The position numbers were made by a program, and so were the translations under genes. This document shows, piece by piece, positions 36,224 through 44,551 of a stretch of DNA of 58,481 bases. Numbering within the stretch: the first letter of the stretch is position 1; every line of letters begins with the position of its first letter. The stretch comes from Emticicia agri. GTDB taxonomy: Bacteria; Bacteroidota; Bacteroidia; Cytophagales; Spirosomataceae. Under the pieces are notes generated by a model, which was not told the DNA's origin, did not search any database, and saw only the letters and a program-made list of their open reading frames with translations. Where the stretch lies: assembly GCA_945860265.1 (NCBI GenBank), contig CAMAQF010000014.1:1-58481 (forward strand), in the 5' to 3' direction.

Positions 36224-36294
36224 AAAAAGATTCGGGATCCTGAGAAATTGTATTATTTCACTAATCTCGAATCTTGATTTTCAAATCTCAAATC
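36224..36294. repeat. AATCTC-type mini-repeats with an inverted pair
   Basis: AAGATTCG (36227-36234) and CGAATCTT (36268-36275) form an 8-bp inverted pair. TCTCGAATCTTG and TCAAATCTCAAATCTT are short degenerate copies. It lies between the convergent membrane protein and rpiB genes and might act as a weak terminator. Confidence 0.45.
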
Positions 36295-36723
36295 TTACCA
36301 CGAAATTTTATCTGCTCTTCGAGCATGACGACCGCCTTCAAATTCAGTTTTCAAGAAGGCATTCACACATTCTAATGCTAATTCAACATCAATAAATCGT
36401 GCAGGTAAACATATTACATTTGCATTATTATGTTGACGAATCAATTCTGCCACTTCCAAATTCCAGACTAAACCAGCTCTAATTCCTTGATGGTGATTGG
36501 CAGTCATACAAACGCCATTTCCACTTCCACAAATCAAGATTCCGAACTCATATTGTCCACTTTCAACCGAACTTGCCAATTGATGTGCTGTATCGGGATA
36601 ATCGACTGCCTCGGACGTATAAGGGCCATAATCAGCAGTTTCAAAATTTTGTTCTTGAAGCCAACGAAGAATGACTTTTTTATACTCAAACCCTGCGTGG
36701 TCGCCTGCAATTGCTACTTTCAT
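36295..36723 (-). CDS. rpiB: ribose-5-phosphate isomerase B
   Basis: A 142-residue RpiB/LacA/LacB-family isomerase interconverting ribose 5-phosphate and ribulose 5-phosphate in the pentose phosphate pathway. It has the family start MKVAIAGDHAGFEYK, VDYPDTAH, the catalytic-cysteine loop ILICGSGNGVCMTANHHQGIRAGL, and NNANVICLPARF. The loop reads CGSGNGV where many RpiB have CGTGIGI; this is a common variant. On the minus strand a -7-like TATATTTG lies at 36840-36833 far upstream with no good -33 element. Confidence 0.95.
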   Translation of the reverse strand: MKVAIAGDHAGFEYKKVILRWLQEQNFETADYGPYTSEAVDYPDTAHQLASSVESGQYEFGILICGSGNGVCMTANHHQGIRAGLVWNLEVAELIRQHNNANVICLPARFIDVELALECVNAFLKTEFEGGRHARRADKISW

Positions 36724-36946
36724 AATGATTTACTCCCCTACTCTTGATTTAAAAAATTATTAACTAAACTTCTCTTTTAGGGGCTGAATTAGTCAAGAAA
36801 AATTCATTTTTGTTATTGTAAACTTTTTTTTGCAAATATACGTTTTCATTGTCCAATTCTTATAAAAAATATAAAGAAGAATTGTTTGATTCGATTAGAT
36901 ATAAATTTAACGTACAAAACTATTTCGTACCAAAAACAAAAAATAT

Positions 36947-37675
36947 ATGGCAGAAAAAGAAATTAGATTAAATGAAGAAGAATTAATTCGTGAGGCATTT
37001 GTAGAAAAAGGATGGAACGAAATCCAAAGCCAAGATTCATGGCAAATATTAAAAACCGTAGCTGAATTTGTTGATGGTTTCGACCGTTTGGCTAAAATCG
37101 GCCCGTGTGTGACCATATACGGTTCGGCTAGAACAAAACCTGACCATAAATACTATTTACTTTCAGAAGAAATTGCAGCCAAATTAGTAGCTAAAGGATA
37201 CGGTGTAATTACAGGCGGAGGGCCGGGAGTAATGGAGGCGGGCAATAAAGGTGCTTCCGAAAACGGAGGAAAATCGGTAGGTTTGAATATAAAATTACCA
37301 TTCGAGCAAGTGCCAAACAGATTTGTTGACCACGATAAAAGCATTAATTTTGACTACTTTTTTGCAAGAAAAGTGTGTTTTATGAAATACTCGCAAGGAT
37401 TTGTAATTATGCCTGGAGGATTCGGTACACTTGATGAACTTTTCGAAGCATTGACATTGATTCAGACGAAAAAGATTGCAAGATTCCCGATCGTCATGGT
37501 AGGAACAGAATATTGGCAAGGACTAATTGACTGGTTAAATCAAACAATGTGTGAGCGGGAAAAAAATATCAACCCTGAGGATATGAATTTAATCAAATTG
37601 GTAGATACCGCAGATGATGCGGTGAAAGTGATTAACGAATTCTACGGTAAATACCTATTAAAACCAAACTTCTAA
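36947..37675 (+). CDS. LOG-family protein (nucleotide 5'-monophosphate nucleosidase type)
   Basis: A 242-residue Lonely-Guy family protein. The Rossmann-like core has VTIYGSART, GVITGGGPGVMEAGNKGA and the signature PGGFGTLDELFEALTLIQ, which binds the nucleotide phosphate and carries the catalytic glutamate. Family members release a base from nucleoside 5'-monophosphates, and some make cytokinin-like bases. The first 50 residues are charged and not part of the core. The gene diverges from rpiB across a 223-nt gap that holds a CCCCTA/TAGGGG pair (near 36734 and 36778). Confidence 0.88.
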   Translation: MAEKEIRLNEEELIREAFVEKGWNEIQSQDSWQILKTVAEFVDGFDRLAKIGPCVTIYGSARTKPDHKYYLLSEEIAAKLVAKGYGVITGGGPGVMEAGNKGASENGGKSVGLNIKLPFEQVPNRFVDHDKSINFDYFFARKVCFMKYSQGFVIMPGGFGTLDELFEALTLIQTKKIARFPIVMVGTEYWQGLIDWLNQTMCEREKNINPEDMNLIKLVDTADDAVKVINEFYGKYLLKPNF

Positions 37676-37676
37676 A

Positions 37677-37802
37677 AGTTCTGAACGGACTGCCACGGCT
37701 ATTGAGAGTTCTGAATTCTGAGTGATTCGCCACAGCGGTCAAAACTGAGTATTAAACTCGGAGCTCATTATTCAGAACCGCTGCGGTGGACCGCTCAGAA
37801 CT
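37677..37802. repeat. GC-richer inverted-repeat block between convergent genes
   Basis: AGTTCTGA (37677-37684) and TCAGAACT (37795-37802) frame the gap. Inside, CGCCACAGCGGT (37738-37749) is nearly complementary to ACCGCTGCGGTGG (37777-37789). TTCTGAATTCTGAG units repeat those at 27971-28087. A transcript of either strand would fold into a long imperfect hairpin, so it may terminate both the LOG gene and brxA. No coding signal. Confidence 0.55.
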
Positions 37803-37808
37803 ATATTT

Positions 37809-38234
37809 TTAGGCTTCCTCGCCTACAACTTCTTCTAAAACAGCCACTAAATGTGTAGCAATCATTTCAGCTGAACGCCCTTCAATATGATGTCTTTCAA
37901 TAAAGTGAATTACCTCACCGTTTTTGAAAATCGCAATCGCCGGTGATGATGGCGGGAATGGGATGTATGAACGCATCTGTTGAACCGCTTCAGTATCAAC
38001 ACCTGCAAAAACAGTTACTAAACTTTCAGGTTTTGCCTCTGAGCGTTGCAAAGCCAATTTCACACCCGGTCGACAAGTACCTGCTGCACAACCACATACA
38101 GAGTTAATAACAACCAACGACGTACCTTGTTGATTAGTAATAAAGTTATCTACATCAGAGGCAGATAATAATTCTTGAAAGCCTACATTAACTAAATCAG
38201 CTTTCATCGGTGACACTAAATGAGGAGGATACAT
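37809..38234 (-). CDS. BrxA/BrxB-family bacilliredoxin
   Basis: A 141-residue thioredoxin-fold protein with the C47-G-C49 active site ([14 protein letters not shown]) and the family start [15 protein letters not shown]. Bacilliredoxins remove bacillithiol or other low-molecular-weight thiols from oxidised protein cysteines. The family is common in Bacillota and also occurs in Bacteroidota, where its thiol partner is less clear. It lies downstream of the suf genes on the same strand, 130 nt after the DUF59 gene, across a palindromic element, so co-transcription is uncertain. Confidence 0.9.
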   Translation of the reverse strand: MYPPHLVSPMKADLVNVGFQELLSASDVDNFITNQQGTSLVVINSVCGCAAGTCRPGVKLALQRSEAKPESLVTVFAGVDTEAVQQMRSYIPFPPSSPAIAIFKNGEVIHFIERHHIEGRSAEMIATHLVAVLEEVVGEEA

Positions 38235-38241
38235 AATTTAA

Positions 38242-38352
38242 ACTGCCCTCCTGCCCCTAAAGGAGAGCATTCTTTTAATGGTTTTAATGTTGCTGGGGTA
38301 TTCAACATTTTTTATTTTATTTTATACGCCCCCTTTAGAGGCTGGGCGACCG
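38242..38352. repeat. facing CCCCTAAAGG / CCCTTTAGAGG elements
   Basis: CTCCTGCCCCTAAAGGAGAG (38249-38268) and, about 60 nt on, CGCCCCCTTTAGAGGCTGGG (38328-38347) are imperfect inverted copies of one another around an AT-rich core. A related CCCCTA/TAGGGGC pair occurs near 36734 and 36778. The right copy is followed by GCGACCGTCG, whose complement also occurs near 3520. It may be a tiny non-autonomous element or a terminator pair. Confidence 0.45.
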
Positions 38353-38364
38353 TCGCATGGGTTA

Positions 38365-38676
38365 TCACATAAACCCAAGCTCCAATTGAGCTACTTCCGA
38401 CATCATATCGGTTGCATAAGGAGGGTCGAACGTGAGTTCAACACTTACATCGCTTACACCTTCAATCTCACGGATTTTTTGTTCAACTTCCACTGGAATC
38501 GATTCTGCTGATGGGCAAGAAGGTGAGGTAAGGGTCATTAAAACATAGACATTATTTACAGGAAAAATCTTTATGTCATATATTAATCCCAGCTCATATA
38601 CATCAACAGGAATCTCAGGATCATAAACCTGCTTAATTGCTACTATTATTTTATCTTTTAATTCTTGATCGGTCAT
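38365..38676 (-). CDS. DUF59/MIP18-family Fe-S assembly protein (SufT-like)
   Basis: A 103-residue MIP18-type protein linked to Fe-S cluster delivery. It has VYDPEIPVDVYELGLIYDI near the N-terminus and LTSPSCPSAESIPVEVEQKIREI with the conserved cysteine. The final LTFDPPYATDMMSEVAQLELG is typical of suf-associated members. It follows sufE by 25 nt and belongs to the suf operon. Confidence 0.92.
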   Translation of the reverse strand: MTDQELKDKIIVAIKQVYDPEIPVDVYELGLIYDIKIFPVNNVYVLMTLTSPSCPSAESIPVEVEQKIREIEGVSDVSVELTFDPPYATDMMSEVAQLELGFM

Positions 38677-38701
38677 TTTTTATTTATGAAAAACGTTTCA
38701 A

Positions 38702-39124
38702 TTAGTTTTCTTTCGCTTGGTATGCCACGGCATAAGACCTCATTTGCTTCACCATAGAAGCCAATCCATTTGAGCGGGTCTGTGCTAAATGGCTTGCTAG
38801 TCCTATTTTATCAATAAAATATAAATCTGATTTTAATATCTCTTCTGGTGTATGATTTGTCATGACTTTTACGAGCATACTTACCAAACCTTTTACAATA
38901 ATCGCTTCACTATCAGCCTCAAAATATAGTTTTCCATCTTGTTTATAAGCATGAAGCCAAACTATTGATTGACAACCTTTGATGATATTATCTTCATTTT
39001 TATGTTCATCTGCGAGTTTAGGCAGCTTTTTTCCTAAATCGATAATATACTCGTATTTTCCTTCCCAATCATCAAAGAGTTCGAATTCTTCAATAATTTC
39101 ATCTTGTATTTCGTTTATTATCAT
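38702..39124 (-). CDS. sufE: SufE sulfur-acceptor protein
   Basis: A 140-residue SufE that takes persulfide sulfur from SufS and passes it on for Fe-S cluster assembly. The sulfur-accepting C51 lies in IIKGCQSIVWLHA, and the C-terminal IGLASHLAQTRSNGLASMVKQM helix region is typical. Its ATG (39124-39122) overlaps the TGA of the interrupted toxin frame (39123-39121), so the toxin-antitoxin pair is physically fused into the operon between sufS and sufE. Confidence 0.95.
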   Translation of the reverse strand: MIINEIQDEIIEEFELFDDWEGKYEYIIDLGKKLPKLADEHKNEDNIIKGCQSIVWLHAYKQDGKLYFEADSEAIIVKGLVSMLVKVMTNHTPEEILKSDLYFIDKIGLASHLAQTRSNGLASMVKQMRSYAVAYQAKEN

Positions 39125-39375
39125 TTATTAACTTCTTTTCTGTGACCAATTTCAATCACAATTACTATTAAATTATCATCTTCAATCAAATAAATCAATC
39201 TATAATTGCCGATTCTTATTCGCCAACTATCTCTTGCAGTCAATTTTTTCGATTTTGGAGGTCTTGGATTATCTGCCAATTATGCTATCGCTACTTCTAC
39301 TTTTCTAAAATCTGATTTGGGTAGGTTTGACAAATCCTTTTCAGACTGTCGGGTAAATAAGATTTTATAAGACAT
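39121..39375 (-). pseudogene. RelE/ParE-type toxin gene with an in-frame TAA
   Basis: Read on the minus strand, 85 codons run in one frame from ATG (39375-39373) to TGA (39123-39121), interrupted only by TAA at 39282-39280 (codon 32). Before it: MSYKILFTRQSEKDLSNLPK and KVEVAIA. After it: LADNPRPPKSKKLTARD, SWRIRIGNYRLIYLIEDD and VIEIGHRKE. The W-R-I-R-x-G-x-Y-R-x-x-Y pattern is that of RelE-superfamily mRNA interferase or gyrase-type toxins. The stop removes the catalytic core, so no active toxin is expected unless the stop is read through. Its ATG overlaps the antitoxin stop and its end overlaps the sufE start. Confidence 0.85.
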
Positions 39376-39580
39376 TATTTTTTGCTTTTATTTCACTAAC
39401 AACCTTGTCAAAAGGTATTAAATCGTCTCTATTAAAATCAACCATTGCTCTATCAAAAGCTTTGATTTCAGCTAATTCTTCAAGCTCCTCTTGAATTTTG
39501 ATATAATCTCTTAAATCTAATACCACCTGTTTTCTTTTACCTTTTGCATCAATAATATATGTTTCTCTAATCGCTAACAT
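39365..39580 (-). CDS. antitoxin of a RelBE-type pair
   Basis: A 71-residue small protein, MLAIRETYIIDAKGKRKQVV at the start, then LDLRDYIKIQEELEELAEIKAFDRAMVD, a helix rich in Glu/Lys. It has the size, composition and position of Phd/YefM/RelB-like antitoxins that bind and silence a downstream toxin. It overlaps the toxin ATG by 11 nt. The frame is intact although the toxin is broken. It begins 13 nt after the sufS stop. Confidence 0.8.
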   Translation of the reverse strand: MLAIRETYIIDAKGKRKQVVLDLRDYIKIQEELEELAEIKAFDRAMVDFNRDDLIPFDKVVSEIKAKNNVL

Positions 39581-39593
39581 AATTTTAACAATT

Positions 39594-40817
39594 TTAAAGT
39601 ACCATTTTCTTTACTTTATGTATTCCTGCTACCAATTTATCAATTTCAGCCTTTGTGTTATAAACAGCAAATGAGGCTCTTGAAGTTCCGGGAAGACCTA
39701 AACGGTTCATTAGCGGTTGAGTACAATGATGTCCTGTACGTATGGCGATACCTTGTTGGTCAAGAATAACACCTACATCTTGTGGGTGAATACCATCTAA
39801 AACAAACGAAACTACCGAAACTTTCTCTTTTGCTTGACCAACAATTCGCAATCCTCCAATTTCGGATAATTGCTCGGTAGCATATTTCAAAAGTTCATCT
39901 TCGTAAGCCGCAATGTTTTCTTTACCCAAATCATTAATGTAATCAATAGCGAATTTTACTGCTACTACATCGGCAATATTTGGGGTTCCAGCTTCAAATT
40001 TATAGGGAAGTTCATTATAAGTAGTTTTCTCAAAAGTTACTTCCTTTATCATTTCTCCACCACCACGATATGGAGGCATGAAATTTAGAATATCTGATTT
40101 TCCATAAAGTACACCCATTCCGGTTGGGCCAAATATTTTATGTGCAGAGAAAACATAGAAATCAGCATCTAAAGCTTGCACATCAATCGTAAAATGCGAT
40201 GTAGCTTGAGCTCCATCAATCAAAACCTTTGCTCCTACTTCATGGGCTTTGTCGATAATGAATTTTACGTCGTTGATTGTTCCCAAAGAATTAGAAACGT
40301 GAATGACCGAAACGAATTTGGTTTTTTCCGAAAGCATTTTTTCGTATTCTTCCAAAATTAAATCGCCATTATCATCGATCGGAATAACTCTTAAAACACA
40401 ACCCTTTTCTTCACAAAGCATTTGCCAAGGCACTATATTAGAGTGATGCTCTAATGTTGAAATAATGATTTCATCGCCTTCTTTCAGAAATTTACGTCCG
40501 TAGGTTTGAGCAACTAAATTGATTCCATCAGTTGTACCGTAAGTAAAAATAATTTCTTCTTTATGAGCTGCATTTAAAAATTTCTGAATAGTTGTACGAG
40601 AATCTTCAAATGCAGAGGTTGCTTTTTCAGCTAAAAAGTGGATTCCACGGTGAATGTTAGCGTTATAATGACCGTAATAGTTTGCTAAAGCCTCTAAAAC
40701 AACGAATGGCTTTTGAGTTGTGGCAGCATTATCAAAATATACTAAATCACGACCATTTACTTTTTCTTCAAGAATTGGAAAATCTTGACGAATTTTATTA
40801 ATATCTAATACTGACAT
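39594..40817 (-). CDS. sufS: SufS cysteine desulfurase
   Basis: A 407-residue PLP enzyme that removes sulfur from L-cysteine for Fe-S cluster assembly. It starts MSVLDINKIRQDFPILEEKV, with NAATTQKP, the histidine-rich TLEHHSNIVPWQ, the PLP-lysine motif SAHKIFGPTGMG and the catalytic cysteine in RTGHHCTQPLM. An ATG 66 nt further upstream is in frame but adds sequence foreign to the family. It heads the suf operon: sufS, toxin-antitoxin pair, sufE, DUF59. sufBCD are not in the window. Confidence 0.96.
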   Translation of the reverse strand: MSVLDINKIRQDFPILEEKVNGRDLVYFDNAATTQKPFVVLEALANYYGHYNANIHRGIHFLAEKATSAFEDSRTTIQKFLNAAHKEEIIFTYGTTDGINLVAQTYGRKFLKEGDEIIISTLEHHSNIVPWQMLCEEKGCVLRVIPIDDNGDLILEEYEKMLSEKTKFVSVIHVSNSLGTINDVKFIIDKAHEVGAKVLIDGAQATSHFTIDVQALDADFYVFSAHKIFGPTGMGVLYGKSDILNFMPPYRGGGEMIKEVTFEKTTYNELPYKFEAGTPNIADVVAVKFAIDYINDLGKENIAAYEDELLKYATEQLSEIGGLRIVGQAKEKVSVVSFVLDGIHPQDVGVILDQQGIAIRTGHHCTQPLMNRLGLPGTSRASFAVYNTKAEIDKLVAGIHKVKKMVL

Positions 40818-40958
40818 ATATTGTTTATTGTAGATTTGTAATTTTTGGAGACTCCTCAATTGCTTACAGTTCTGTAACTCCATTTCGGCGATTCTGGATA
40901 ACCGCTATACCTAATAACATATAAGTATAGTATTTAGTTTGGAATAATTCTAAATAAA

Positions 40959-41729
40959 TCAAAATTTTAAAACGAAATGTTGCTTAGGTTGTTTCTTTCT
41001 AAAAAAGACAATTCCTACCCAAAATAAATCAATGCTAATCTTCACTGATTCGTGGTTCTGAATTGTTAGCCAAGCTTGTCTCATTTCTTCCGACCAGTAA
41101 ATGTCATCAAAAACAAAGCAACTTTCATCATGGGCTTTTGAAAGGCATTGTTCAAAATATCGAATCGTGGGTTCGTAACGATGATTGGCATCGAAGAAAA
41201 CAAAATCTATTTGTTCGGTTTTCTGTAATTTTTCGGGCAATGTTTCGTCAATGTTTCCGACTATTATTTCAATATTTTTTAAAGCCAATTTATCAAAATT
41301 TTCTTGTGCTATTTTAGCTGTTGAAGCACAACCTTCAAAACTTTTCACTTCGATATTTTTATCTACTTTGCCTAAATATGCAGTCGTTATGCCTAAAGAA
41401 GTACCTAAATCTAAAATATTTTTATATTCATAAAACTTAATAATTCTATAAAAAAGTTGAGCTAAACTTGGCTTTTTGAGTGATTTTTGTGCAATATCCT
41501 CAATAGTTCGTTTAATACTGTTGTTAGTTTTTGCACCTGCACCAAAATCCGTAATATTGACGATACGTTTATCACTCAAGAGTTGTTTTCTTAAAGACTC
41601 GATTAAATCATATTCTGCATAATGCGTTTTATCTTTCAAAACTTGGGTGAAAAAGTCAAATACAAAAGGCGAATGCAATGAATGTTCGTCTTTGGCTTTT
41701 AGAAGATATTTAATATAATCAAGAATCAT
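40959..41729 (-). CDS. class I SAM-dependent methyltransferase
   Basis: 256 residues from the ATG at 41729; a GTG eight codons upstream lies inside the neighbouring hairpin and is rejected. The N-terminus DYIKYLLKAKDEHSLHSPFVFDFFTQVL is typical of a Bacteroidota-specific group. Motif I is ILDLGTSLGITTAYLG, the acidic strand IDFVFFDANHRYEPTIRYF carries the DxNH metal/substrate-type motif of O-methyltransferases, and FVFDDIYWSEEM follows. The substrate is unknown. A 31-nt terminator hairpin lies just upstream of the start. Confidence 0.88.
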   Translation of the reverse strand: MILDYIKYLLKAKDEHSLHSPFVFDFFTQVLKDKTHYAEYDLIESLRKQLLSDKRIVNITDFGAGAKTNNSIKRTIEDIAQKSLKKPSLAQLFYRIIKFYEYKNILDLGTSLGITTAYLGKVDKNIEVKSFEGCASTAKIAQENFDKLALKNIEIIVGNIDETLPEKLQKTEQIDFVFFDANHRYEPTIRYFEQCLSKAHDESCFVFDDIYWSEEMRQAWLTIQNHESVKISIDLFWVGIVFFRKKQPKQHFVLKF

Positions 41730-41743
41730 ACTGCAAAAATAGC

Positions 41744-41774
41744 AAAAAAGCACGACAGATTGCCGTGCTTTTTT
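41744..41774. terminator. terminator hairpin, copy 1 of an identical 31-nt repeat
   Basis: AAAAAAGCACG (41744-41754) pairs with CGTGCTTTTTT (41764-41774) around the loop ACAGATTGC. The same 31 nt, loop included, occur at 45950-45980. This copy lies 20 nt after the ancestral stop (41794) of the lipase-like gene. Confidence 0.8.
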
Positions 41775-41793
41775 GTTTTATGTCGGTGATATT

Positions 41794-41925
41794 TTAATTG
41801 CAAAAATCTAAATAACCAGAGATATTCAAATTCCTATTATCTGCTGTTCGTGCTTGAAAATACTGAGCATTTGTACTATTTAGAAGAGTAATTTCAAAGC
41901 CATTATCTAAGATATTTGCTTTGTA
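41794..41925 (-). pseudogene. cut-off C-terminal tail of the lipase-like gene
   Basis: Downstream of the TAG at 41928-41926 the same frame stays open for 43 more codons to TAA (41796-41794). It reads YKANILDNGFEITLLNSTNA at its start and ends NLNISGYLDFCN. Composition and style match the upstream coding sequence, and the terminator hairpin is placed correctly for this later stop. This indicates a recent nonsense change (from TGG or CAG, for example) rather than chance. Confidence 0.7.
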
Positions 41926-44538
41926 CTATGTTATTCCATTAGTTGAAAATTTAGCATAAGTGTTGATGTCAATATTATGTACAAAAACATGAAATGTTGT
42001 ATTTCCTCCATTACAAGTTTTATAGTTTTTAGCTTGGTCAAACTCAAATGGTTGTATTGAACAGATTGTTGAAATCTGATTTGGACTTTTTACTTTTGGC
42101 TTTGGTTGATATAATTGTAATTGAGGACAACCAATAATTGCGGTAAATACGATATTTGAGTTTCCATTTGCAAAGAAATTAGGCTCTAATTTAATTGCTT
42201 TCCCTGCTCTATAAATATCTGTCGAGTTATCGGGAATAGTAGAATTAAGTGTTATATAATCTTGACAATTTCCTGCACAAATGGAGTTTGGTAAATTATA
42301 AATCTCATTTCTAAAAGCATTAATAAGGCGTTCATCATTCCGAGCATGACCTAAATCTTTGTCAAGAGGGGCATAAACAGTATCAAAGGGTGTAGTTCCT
42401 GCACATTTGGAAAGGTTTACACCTGTAAAGTTTTTGTAAATGTAATAGTTTTCAGAATTGGGGAAAGTATAATCTACTGAACTCATAGTGGGCATAAAAT
42501 TAGTAAATGGAAGTAAATTTAAAGGAACGCCCAATTGTTTTGAGGTAATTTTATCCAGGATTTTATTTAGTCCTTTTATTTGGTCGCCTTCAATATCTAC
42601 GTCAGCATCAGCACCAAAATTTCCGCCTGGTGCTATATCATAACTTTGATTATTAAATGGCAATGTATAAAATTTTTGTTGTTTAAATTGTCCACCTCCA
42701 AATACTAATTTAAAGAGATTTGTCTTATTATTAACGGCAAAATCAAGGGATTCACAACGATTACTTTCTGTTTGGGTATATGCCTTTATTCTAACAACAT
42801 CACAATTTGAAGTACAAACTGGGTTTTTATTCTTAATAATTTCTAATTCAAATTCTTGCTGACAAGGTGTAATAATTTCATTATCGGGCTGTGTTTGTGA
42901 TTTCAAGATGCCCGAACGATTTCCTTTAACAATAGCTACTTTTCGACAAATAGAAGGGTAATTATTAACTAAATTTAGATTACTCAAAAGTTGAGTTCTG
43001 TAAGGATGTGGCTCAATTTCTTCTGAACCCATTGAAGAGTGATTTACGAGCATTTGCTTTGCACCATTATTTTGATGTAAGAAATTTCGAACACCTTCAA
43101 AAATATGTAATCCTCCATATTGTGTAACCATATCTAACATTTGTTGTACACCAAGGGGTACTTCTGCTCCTTGGTGTGGACCATCAAAAGAAATGTAAGT
43201 TCGGGTATGATGGGGCTTATTATTTTTCTCCATATAAGCAAGTGCATATCGAGCAACTAATGCACCCATACTTGGAGCGATAATAATAAAATCTTGTTGA
43301 ATTGAGGACTGATATTGATTATAAATTGTTTCCAAAAATTTGGCAAAGGCAAGTCCATTATTTTCTACGAAACCAGCTCCACCACGATTTGTTCCCTTCG
43401 CATCATAATCGTAGATAGCAATGTCATAGCCATTTTGCCGTAATTCATCACCAAATTTTTTGTCTATCCCATTTTCTCTAAATGGTCTATTAACTCTGCC
43501 GTCCCAAATATCCCAAACTTTTCGTGAATTAGTAGGGTCGAAACCATCAACAAAAATGACTAACTTCTTTATTTGCTGTGAAGTACAATTATTATCAGCA
43601 AAGAAAATATATCCCCTGCCTTTGGCAGCATATGCTCCGCTTCCATACCCACCATTAAATGAATCACCAGTTACAAATATCTGAGTTTGTCCATTACAAG
43701 GCGTTAATTCTTTTAAATCCTCTTTTTTAAGTTCAATTCTTGATATTTTTACACCAAAAATTTTCTTCTTGAGTTTAATAGTCAATATAGCAAAACTTGT
43801 TACGGTAACGAATGGAACAAAAAACGAAAAAAATCGAATAGGTCCTTTTATTGAACGTCCATTTTGTTGATTTCCTAAATTCAAAAGTGATTCTCGATGC
43901 AAAAGTTGTCCATCCATTTCAAAATCTATGTATTCATAATCTGATAGATTGAAACCATTATTTGAAAGTATAAAGTCAGAATCTAAGTAGAAAGTATGGG
44001 TTGCTCCTGTATAAAAGCGGTCTAAGCCTTCGGCAAAAAGAGGAACTGCTATAAAGATATTTTGAGCATCATAGGGAGATTCATTTCTACCTGAAACATC
44101 ATAGATTTTTCCATTACTTGTTGAAAGTAAGTTATTTGCTACTGCATCTGGGTTAATTGTATTGAAATTATAATCAATAATACCAATAGGGTGGTGAAAG
44201 TCGGGGTCTGTATTGAAATTTATTAGTTTAGTTCCAAGTTCCGATGTATGAATTAAAGAAGAACGAGAAAATGAAGAATGATAAATTTCGTTATATGCTT
44301 GAATAAAATGAAGTGTACTTGTTGTGTTTGTATTTTCTGAACCATCATAAGTGGTTAGTTCAGCCCAAGGAAAAACAGACTCATAAAGAATCCCTGTGGG
44401 GACTTGTGATTTGTCAAGGGGGCTGATAATATCAGCAATTTCTGTATTAATTGGCGTAGGGATATTGCAATTTGGAATTTGAGAAAGTGCAAAGTCACAG
44501 CAAGCCAACCAAAAAATGGAGGCATAAAAATACTTCAT
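41926..44538 (-). CDS. exported alpha/beta-hydrolase (lipase-like) protein with C-terminal adhesive-type domain
   Basis: 870 residues with a signal peptide (MKYFYASIFWLACCDFALSQ). The N-terminal part (about 25-300) is strand-rich and unrecognised. The central part is hydrolase-like: LVIFVDGFDPTN, DIAIYDYDAKGTNRGGAGF, the nucleophile elbow APSMGALVARYALAYME (S in x-x-S-M-G; the first glycine of GxSxG is alanine) and YISFDGPHQGAEVPLG. The C-terminal segment IYRAGKAIKLEPNFFANGNSN resembles the 3-coathanger stack repeats of Bacteroidota surface proteins. The product ends at a TAG, but 43 further codons remain open, so it is probably truncated. It is probably secreted or periplasmic; the substrate is unknown. 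Two small genes lie upstream on the same strand with short gaps. Confidence 0.75.
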   Translation of the reverse strand: MKYFYASIFWLACCDFALSQIPNCNIPTPINTEIADIISPLDKSQVPTGILYESVFPWAELTTYDGSENTNTTSTLHFIQAYNEIYHSSFSRSSLIHTSELGTKLINFNTDPDFHHPIGIIDYNFNTINPDAVANNLLSTSNGKIYDVSGRNESPYDAQNIFIAVPLFAEGLDRFYTGATHTFYLDSDFILSNNGFNLSDYEYIDFEMDGQLLHRESLLNLGNQQNGRSIKGPIRFFSFFVPFVTVTSFAILTIKLKKKIFGVKISRIELKKEDLKELTPCNGQTQIFVTGDSFNGGYGSGAYAAKGRGYIFFADNNCTSQQIKKLVIFVDGFDPTNSRKVWDIWDGRVNRPFRENGIDKKFGDELRQNGYDIAIYDYDAKGTNRGGAGFVENNGLAFAKFLETIYNQYQSSIQQDFIIIAPSMGALVARYALAYMEKNNKPHHTRTYISFDGPHQGAEVPLGVQQMLDMVTQYGGLHIFEGVRNFLHQNNGAKQMLVNHSSMGSEEIEPHPYRTQLLSNLNLVNNYPSICRKVAIVKGNRSGILKSQTQPDNEIITPCQQEFELEIIKNKNPVCTSNCDVVRIKAYTQTESNRCESLDFAVNNKTNLFKLVFGGGQFKQQKFYTLPFNNQSYDIAPGGNFGADADVDIEGDQIKGLNKILDKITSKQLGVPLNLLPFTNFMPTMSSVDYTFPNSENYYIYKNFTGVNLSKCAGTTPFDTVYAPLDKDLGHARNDERLINAFRNEIYNLPNSICAGNCQDYITLNSTIPDNSTDIYRAGKAIKLEPNFFANGNSNIVFTAIIGCPQLQLYQPKPKVKSPNQISTICSIQPFEFDQAKNYKTCNGGNTTFHVFVHNIDINTYAKFSTNGIT

Positions 44539-44551
44539 AGAATGATGTGTT

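Noticed and set aside
40818-40883. Upstream in-frame ATG for sufS
   Set aside because: The added 22 residues (Gln/Leu/Lys-rich) are foreign to SufS, which begins MSVLDINKIRQDF.
41734-41741. TATTTTTG (minus strand) as a promoter of the methyltransferase
   Set aside because: A transcript would start at or beyond the ATG, the bases are part of the terminator arm, and no -33 element exists.
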